Assembly: GCF_029625315.1 (NCBI RefSeq)
Contig: NZ_CP121110.1
Location: 1,231,501 to 1,295,500 of the forward strand
Reading direction: 5' to 3'
Length of the DNA: 64,000 nucleotides
From: Flavobacterium ginsengisoli
GTDB lineage: Bacteria > Bacteroidota > Bacteroidia > Flavobacteriales > Flavobacteriaceae
Position numbers and translations under genes: made by a program. Numbering within the stretch: position 1 is the first letter of the stretch; each line of letters starts with the position of its first letter. Below the pieces are notes generated by a model. The model saw nothing but the letters and a program-made list of their open reading frames with translations. It searched no databases and was not told the DNA's origin. Below are positions 59,004 to 64,000 of the stretch, in pieces.

Positions 59004-60433
59004 TATTTCTTAGTAAATCCTTTTCTAGTCATTTCGCCCCAACCTTTCGTTCCCATAACTTTTTCTTTGTAACCAATCAAAGCGGCATAAACAGTAAGCG
59101 GGTGGAAATAAAAAGGTTCAATAAAAGCGACCATTAAAAGCTTTAAAAAATCGGCTTGTTTTGGATATTTATGATAGGTTTTTTCTTCGCTATATAAAGC
59201 AATAACCGAAAATAAAACAGCAAACGAATATACAAAAAGAAGCAATAAGAAGAAAAAATGCCAGTTTAATAATCCCAATACAATAAACACGACTGTTATT
59301 ACAAGTCCGATAAATTCAATTGCAGGAGCTAAAAATTCAAACAAAGTCCAATAAGGCACACTCAACATTCCCAAAAGCTTGTATTTTGGATTTAAGAACA
59401 TTTTTTTGTGAAAACTCAATGTTTCTATAGTTCCGCGCATCCAACGCGAACGCTGTTTTTTGAATATTTTAAAATCTTCTGGTGCTTCGGTCCAACAAAG
59501 CGGGTCTGGAATATAACTTACTGAGTACGGCAATTTATTATCTAGCATATAACGTCGCATTCTTACAATCAGCTCCATGTCTTCTCCAACCGTTTTGGTG
59601 CTATAACCGCCAGAAAGTATGGCAATTTCTTTATCAAAAGCCCCAAAAGCTCCGCTAATAAGCAATAAGCCGTCTAGTTTTCCCCAAGCCATTCTTCCCA
59701 AAAGAAATGCTCTTAAGTATTCTAAAACCTGAATTCTCGGCAACATAACATCTGGAATATTCACTTCGACCAAACGTCCGTTCTTGATCACACATTGATT
59801 AGCAATTCGAACCACTCCTCCAGTTGCAATAATGCGTTTTCCGTATGCCTCTAAAAACGGTTTTGCCAGTTTTAAAAGCGAATCTTTATCCAAAATACAA
59901 TCGACATCAATACAAACCACATATGGATTCTGAGCAATGTTAAGTCCAACGTTTAATGCATCGGCTTTACCTCCATTTTCTTTGTCTACGACAATTAGCT
60001 TTTTGAAAGCGGCATTTTTAGAAGTGTAAATTCCTTTTATTTTTTTTGTTTCAATTTGCGGATGAAAATCCAAATTAGTCAAAACCAAATCGTAGGTTTT
60101 AGTCAAGATTTCCATCGAATTGTCCTTGCTTCCATCATTTACTACAATAACTTGATAATTATTATAATTAAGCGAAAGCAATGATTTTACATTTTCTTCG
60201 ATCGTAAGACCTTCATTATAAGCAGGCGCAATAAGCGAAAGTTTTGGTGCAAACTCAGTACTTAACAGCACATCATAATCAACAAAGCTGTTACGTTTGA
60301 GGTAATTTCTAAGCTCTTTTGTCGAAATATAGGCCAGCATTAAATAAGACGACATGATCAGTATGGCGTAACCAAGTATTAGGAGTATATATACATCCAA
60401 AAACCATGTTATTTCAGGATTAAAAAAAGTCAT
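59003..60433 (-). CDS. Processive family 2 glycosyltransferase (poly-GlcNAc/hyaluronan synthase type)
   Basis: A 476-residue membrane enzyme with one or two N-terminal helices (about 12-37), a GT-A domain with Asp100 in VVNDGS, DVD at 176-178, the catalytic base motif TVGED (281-285) and QRSRW (327-331), the D,D,D,QxxRW set of processive synthases, then about four C-terminal helices. It should polymerise a beta-linked polysaccharide at the inner membrane. No PilZ domain is seen. It lies in an operon with HEAT, YaiO-type barrel and signalling genes. The product sugar is not readable. Confidence 0.92.
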   Translation of the reverse strand: MTFFNPEITWFLDVYILLILGYAILIMSSYLMLAYISTKELRNYLKRNSFVDYDVLLSTEFAPKLSLIAPAYNEGLTIEENVKSLLSLNYNNYQVIVVNDGSKDNSMEILTKTYDLVLTNLDFHPQIETKKIKGIYTSKNAAFKKLIVVDKENGGKADALNVGLNIAQNPYVVCIDVDCILDKDSLLKLAKPFLEAYGKRIIATGGVVRIANQCVIKNGRLVEVNIPDVMLPRIQVLEYLRAFLLGRMAWGKLDGLLLISGAFGAFDKEIAILSGGYSTKTVGEDMELIVRMRRYMLDNKLPYSVSYIPDPLCWTEAPEDFKIFKKQRSRWMRGTIETLSFHKKMFLNPKYKLLGMLSVPYWTLFEFLAPAIEFIGLVITVVFIVLGLLNWHFFFLLLLFVYSFAVLFSVIALYSEEKTYHKYPKQADFLKLLMVAFIEPFYFHPLTVYAALIGYKEKVMGTKGWGEMTRKGFTKK

Positions 60434-60445
60434 TTTCTTATACTA

Positions 60446-61267
60446 TTATGCTGTTAATGTCTGCAAAATACTTTGCGCTTCGTATTTTATGATAGCATTT
60501 GTCGTTTGGGCAGCCAGTTGCGCTACTTGCGGAACTTTTTGCGATAATTTCAGTTCTTTTATAAGCTTTAAACCAAGCGTAATAACGGTTGTGTTTTGCG
60601 ATTCAAGTAAATGCTCAATTCCTTCTGTATCGCCTATATCGTGTTTTTTAAAAGCGCCTATAATATTCAGTTGCATCCAATCGTCTATAGGATCAGAATG
60701 TTGCACCAAATACTGGATGCTTTGAGTTCCCTCAAGTTTTATGCAAGCATTTATGGCAACAATTTTTAATGTTTTATTTCTGGCTTTAGAACAAATAATA
60801 ATTTGATCAAACGCTCCTTTAATATTAAATTCTGCCAATTCTGTAATTCCTTTACATTTTACTTCCCACCTTAAGCTTTTGAGCTTTTTAAACGAAGATT
60901 TTATCAATCCAGAATCCTCATAAAACCGTTCCAATTTCTCGGCATAAATACCTTCATAGTTTTTATGCAGATTGATTAGAGATTCTGTCAAAACTTCTCT
61001 AAAAAAAGACGTGTCAAAAAGCACTTGAAAATTCTTGTCTTCTTTAATTTTTGAAAAAGGAATATTGCCAAAAATAATATCCGACATTACTTTATCGATT
61101 ATTGTGCTGTATTCTTTAGTGAGTCGTTCCTTTTTTATTTTATTGTTTCTGCTTGCTACAATAATAAGATATAAGATAAATGATGCCGTTACAAACAAGT
61201 AAATGGAAAACGTGAGAAAAGGTACTTCCCAACCTCCGCTTTTATATAAATCCCAGATCTCTTTCAT
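60446..61267 (-). CDS. Membrane-anchored HEAT-repeat protein
   Basis: The 273-residue product has one N-terminal membrane helix (about 16-40) followed by a cytoplasmic helical region. From about residue 130 it shows HEAT-like helix pairs (LRWEVKCKGITELAEFN, KTLKIVAINACIKLEGTQSIQYLV and others). It sits between the glycosyltransferase and the outer-membrane protein, with 12- and 1-base gaps, suggesting a scaffold or regulator of the synthase. Other homology is not recognised. Confidence 0.75.
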   Translation of the reverse strand: MKEIWDLYKSGGWEVPFLTFSIYLFVTASFILYLIIVASRNNKIKKERLTKEYSTIIDKVMSDIIFGNIPFSKIKEDKNFQVLFDTSFFREVLTESLINLHKNYEGIYAEKLERFYEDSGLIKSSFKKLKSLRWEVKCKGITELAEFNIKGAFDQIIICSKARNKTLKIVAINACIKLEGTQSIQYLVQHSDPIDDWMQLNIIGAFKKHDIGDTEGIEHLLESQNTTVITLGLKLIKELKLSQKVPQVAQLAAQTTNAIIKYEAQSILQTLTA

Positions 61268-61268
61268 C

Positions 61269-62484
61269 TTAAAAACGTTTCGTTACAATTAACTGCACAT
61301 TAAACTTATTTCGATATTCTCCTTGTGTATATTCTTCATATTCGTAAAGGAAAATCGGACGCACAAAAAACGAATCGCCAAAACGGTGCTGATATTGAAT
61401 TCCTACTCTATACGCTTTTAGAGGCTGTGTAAAATTATTGTAGAGATACAAATACGGTACGTTTCCGTATTGCAGTTCCAGTCTTACAAGACGCTCTTTT
61501 TCTTCGTTTACACGTTGAACGCTTAAAACATGAGAAAATAATTCATTCGAAATATCGTAGTAAGGCCTGTAAGCAAAAGTATAAATCCCTGCATTATAAG
61601 CAACTTGACCAGTAAGCAATGTAATATTGTCTGTCTCAAAATGCATATATCTTCCTCCAAGCGAAAAATCGAACTTTTTCTGTGGCTTAAAATAATATTC
61701 TAAACCTCCTTTGGCTACAGGAAATATGGTTTCTCCTGTAGAAACTCCTGCATTTGCATACAAATAACTTTTGTTTGAAAAGGTCTGATAAAAATCAGTT
61801 TCAAATAACATTTGCGTGTCGCCACTTATGTTTCCGATATTGGCTCTCCCAACAATTGCCGATTTGCTAAATTTATGCGAATACTCAACATATCCATAAT
61901 GAAATGGTCTGCTGTCCCGGATCTGAAGTCGAAATATTTAGGTAAGAAGCCGAAACTGTATTTTTTGCTTTACGTCCAATAAGTGTGCGTATTCCGCTAA
62001 AGGCTTGAGTACTATTATCTATATAAGATGCTTTATCTATTAAATCTAATGCTTCCTGATCGCGATTTAGTTTTTCTAAACAAGTCGCTTTAATCTTCAA
62101 TACCTCTACCGATTTTGGATCAATCGTTAAATACTTATCACAATACAAAATACATTTTTCATAATCTTCTGTCCAGAAATAAACATTTACAAGTGCTTGT
62201 AAAGCTTCAGGATTCGGATTATTTCTATCTGCCATTGGAGACAAAATCTTTATGGCAGTTTTATATTCTTTTTTCCAACTATAGATACGTCCTGTGTATG
62301 TCTGTATATCTTCATTTTCAGGATATTTGGCACGCAGAGGTTCAATAATCGATAAGGCTTTATCAAAATTTTCTTTTTCGACTTCGCGTTTAACATTTGC
62401 CAAAGTCTCATCTATATTGATTTCTTGTGCGAATGCAACAGAAGAAATAAAAACCAGGAAAATAGAATAATATATAAACTTCAT
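61269..62484 (-). CDS. TPR - YaiO-type outer-membrane beta-barrel protein (one frameshift as sequenced)
   Basis: The raw N-terminal frame (199 residues) has a signal peptide (1-19, ending AFAQ) and TPR pairs (about 25-160). It breaks at SDPGQQ, and removing one base near 61909 continues it with PFHYGYVEYSHKFSKSAI into a beta-barrel that ends in VTKRF, a typical outer-membrane C-terminus. The restored length is about 404 residues. TPR plus 16-strand barrel is the layout of exopolysaccharide export proteins such as PgaA, and YaiO barrels are the short relatives. It probably exports the product of the downstream glycosyltransferase. Confidence 0.8.
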
Positions 62485-62849
62485 TAGATTCGGGTTTTTA
62501 GTAATTTATTAATCCTCACTAAAAGTACAGCTGGACTTACAGGCTTTGCAATAAATTCATTTGCTCCAATGTCAAAAGAATCAAGCTCTGTCTGCTCCAC
62601 ACCTGAAGAGGTTAATATAATTACGGGAATATCAGATTTAAGGTTTTCTCGCACGTGTTGCGTAATTTCCATTCCGCTAACACCCGGCATGTTTATATCA
62701 GTCAATATTAAATCATAGTTTTCTTTTTCGATCGCTTCAAGCGCTTCTTTTCCATCAGAAAACTGGTCAATGCTAAATCCTTTGGACTCTAAGAAAAAAG
62801 ATAACGATTTGCGTAGGATATCATTATCTTCGGCTACAATAATTCTCAT
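62484..62849 (-). CDS. Single-domain response regulator
   Basis: This 121-residue CheY-like receiver has acidic EDN (7-9), phosphorylated Asp51 in LTDINMPG, a Thr/Ser in ILTSS, and Lys102 in IAKPVS. It has no output domain. Its stop overlaps the YaiO-type gene start by one base, so it belongs to the polysaccharide operon, downstream of the hybrid kinase. It probably takes phosphate from the hybrid kinase's HPt domain or acts on the synthase complex. Confidence 0.9.
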   Translation of the reverse strand: MRIIVAEDNDILRKSLSFFLESKGFSIDQFSDGKEALEAIEKENYDLILTDINMPGVSGMEITQHVRENLKSDIPVIILTSSGVEQTELDSFDIGANEFIAKPVSPAVLLVRINKLLKTRI

Positions 62850-62926
62850 TTTTTATTTTTTTTATCTTGGGGACAATTTAAATTATAACGTCTTATATAG
62901 TAAAGCTATTGTATATTTCCTTTATA

Positions 62927-64000
62927 TCATAGCTCTTTTAAAATTTTAACGACTTCTTCAATTCCGCAGTGAAAAATATTTACTTTATCTAATGTTTCTG
63001 CTGTAAATTCGCCAGATGACGCTTCTTCTTCGATAATCGACAAACAATTGCTTAAATCTTGCGACGATAAAAATATCCATGCTTGATTTCATATTATGCG
63101 CCAATTTTTTTACGCTGTCGTAATCGGTATTTTTAAAGGCTTCTTCTAACTGTGCCGACTGACTTGGAATCTTTTCAATAAAAAGATCTATCATATCTTT
63201 CCTAAATTCGGCATCGCCTCCAGACATTTCATCCAAAAAAGACATATCGATAATTCTTTTATGATGTGCATCGCTATCTGGTGTCATTACCGTTTTTATG
63301 GCTTTTAAAAGTATAGACTGTTTAAATGGTTTTGGCACATAAGCATTCATTCCCACTTTGTAGCATCGCTCCTGCTCTCCTACCAAAGAATGTGCTGTCA
63401 TGGCAATAATTGGTATGCTTGAATTCATTTCATTCCTGATATATTCTGTGGTTTGGTAGCCATCTTTTACAGGCATTTGCAAATCCATTAAAACCAGATC
63501 ATATTCATTTTGAGATAAAAGTTCGATGCCTTCTTCACCGTTTTGCGCAATATCCAAATCGAAACCAAAATTATTAATTACGCTTTTTGCAAGCTTTTGG
63601 TTTAGAACATTGTCTTCGCAAAGCAATATTTTAAGATTTCCTAAATCATTTTTAGAAACCGTTTTTACCGTTGTTTCTTCAAAGTTTGATTTTTTGTACG
63701 AAAGGGTAAAGAAAAATTCAGAACCACGATTTAGAGTACTTTTTACGTGAACTTCTCCTTTTTGAAGTTCTACTAATTGTTTTACAATATTCAGTCCGAG
63801 TCCGGTACCGCCAAATGTTCTTGTTGTACTTTCTTCTCCTTGTGTAAAACGTTCAAAAATTGTTTCGAGTTTATCTTTTGGTATTCCGATTCCGGTATCT
63901 TTTATAGAAAACTTAAACGAATAACCGTCTTCCGTTTCTTCCATTTTCTTTACCGAAACGGTTACTTCTCCTTCATTTGTAAACTTAAGCGCGTTGCCGA
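62927..64000 (-). CDS. Hybrid sensor kinase C-terminal part with receiver and HPt (5' end outside window; one frameshift as sequenced)
   Basis: The frame enters from the right edge (GNALKFTNEGEVTVSVKK, an N box) and runs through DTGIGIP, FTQGEESTTRTFGGTGLGLNIV (ATP-binding G2), a receiver with phospho-acceptor Asp in LVLMDLQMPVKDG, and an HPt domain with His in LAHNMKSS. One extra base near 63067 disrupts the last about 45 codons. Restored, the HPt continues SSQDLSNCLSIIEEEASSG and ends KILKEL at a TGA (62929-62927). Input domains are outside the window. It heads the minus-strand operon and should feed the receivers at 62484 and/or 58368. Confidence 0.85.

Overview
The window looks like a chromosomal segment of a soil- or plant-associated Flavobacterium (Bacteroidota). 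The evidence is low G+C; promoters with the Bacteroidota -7 box TAnnTTTG and no strong Shine-Dalgarno; typical gene families (STN-domain protein, AraC and Crp/Fnr regulators, RND/OMF efflux, FtsX permease sets, two-component sensor propellers); and many intergenic hairpin repeats of kinds common in Flavobacterium. I read no rRNA, tRNA, transposase or CRISPR array.

Layout. 1-2.5 kb: start of an Ohr peroxidase, a secreted alpha/beta hydrolase and a cupin; the last two share a promoter and operator design. 2.5-6.5 kb: a two-lobed aspartyl protease and a large glycine-rich lipoprotein. 6.8-7.2 kb: two tiny genes behind duplicated leaders. 7.5-11.6 kb: an A+T-rich probable defence island, with a MazG-like pyrophosphohydrolase overlapping a GIY-YIG/DUF2075-helicase/S24-peptidase protein, and a convergent PD-(D/E)XK nuclease gene. 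11.9-17.3 kb: an SDR oxidoreductase and an HxlR regulator with matching operators, separated by a kaiC-kaiB-kaiB-histidine kinase-response regulator operon. 17.3-18.1 kb: a tandem repeat copying the end of the HxlR gene. 18.2-27.8 kb: a cation/proton antiporter, an STN surface protein, the oxidative pentose phosphate operon gnd-zwf-pgl, a TPR lipoprotein and a SnoaL-like protein. 28-39 kb: an RND tripartite pump, a Crp/Fnr regulator, an SMR exporter, acetyltransferases, LysR and a DMT exporter. 39-50 kb: a sigma54-type regulator/kinase pair divergent from an ABC ATPase with three FtsX-type permeases. 50-55 kb: a DUF417 protein with an AraC regulator, a second Crp/Fnr, ilvD and an F420-type reductase-like protein. 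55-64 kb: a propeller sensor kinase facing an operon of hybrid kinase, receiver, TPR/YaiO barrel, HEAT protein, family 2 glycosyltransferase and LuxR-type receiver, probably an exopolysaccharide system.

At least 18 single-base indels break 13 otherwise well-conserved genes, often in or beside short homopolymers. The reading frame continues perfectly after each, so I treat them as probable sequencing or assembly errors and describe the restored proteins. Restoring the frames reveals the most interesting content: the C-terminal S24 domain at 9.7-10.1 kb, the C-terminal nuclease domain at 10.1-10.8 kb and the first Walker A of KaiC at about 13.1 kb are all hidden in the raw ORFs.
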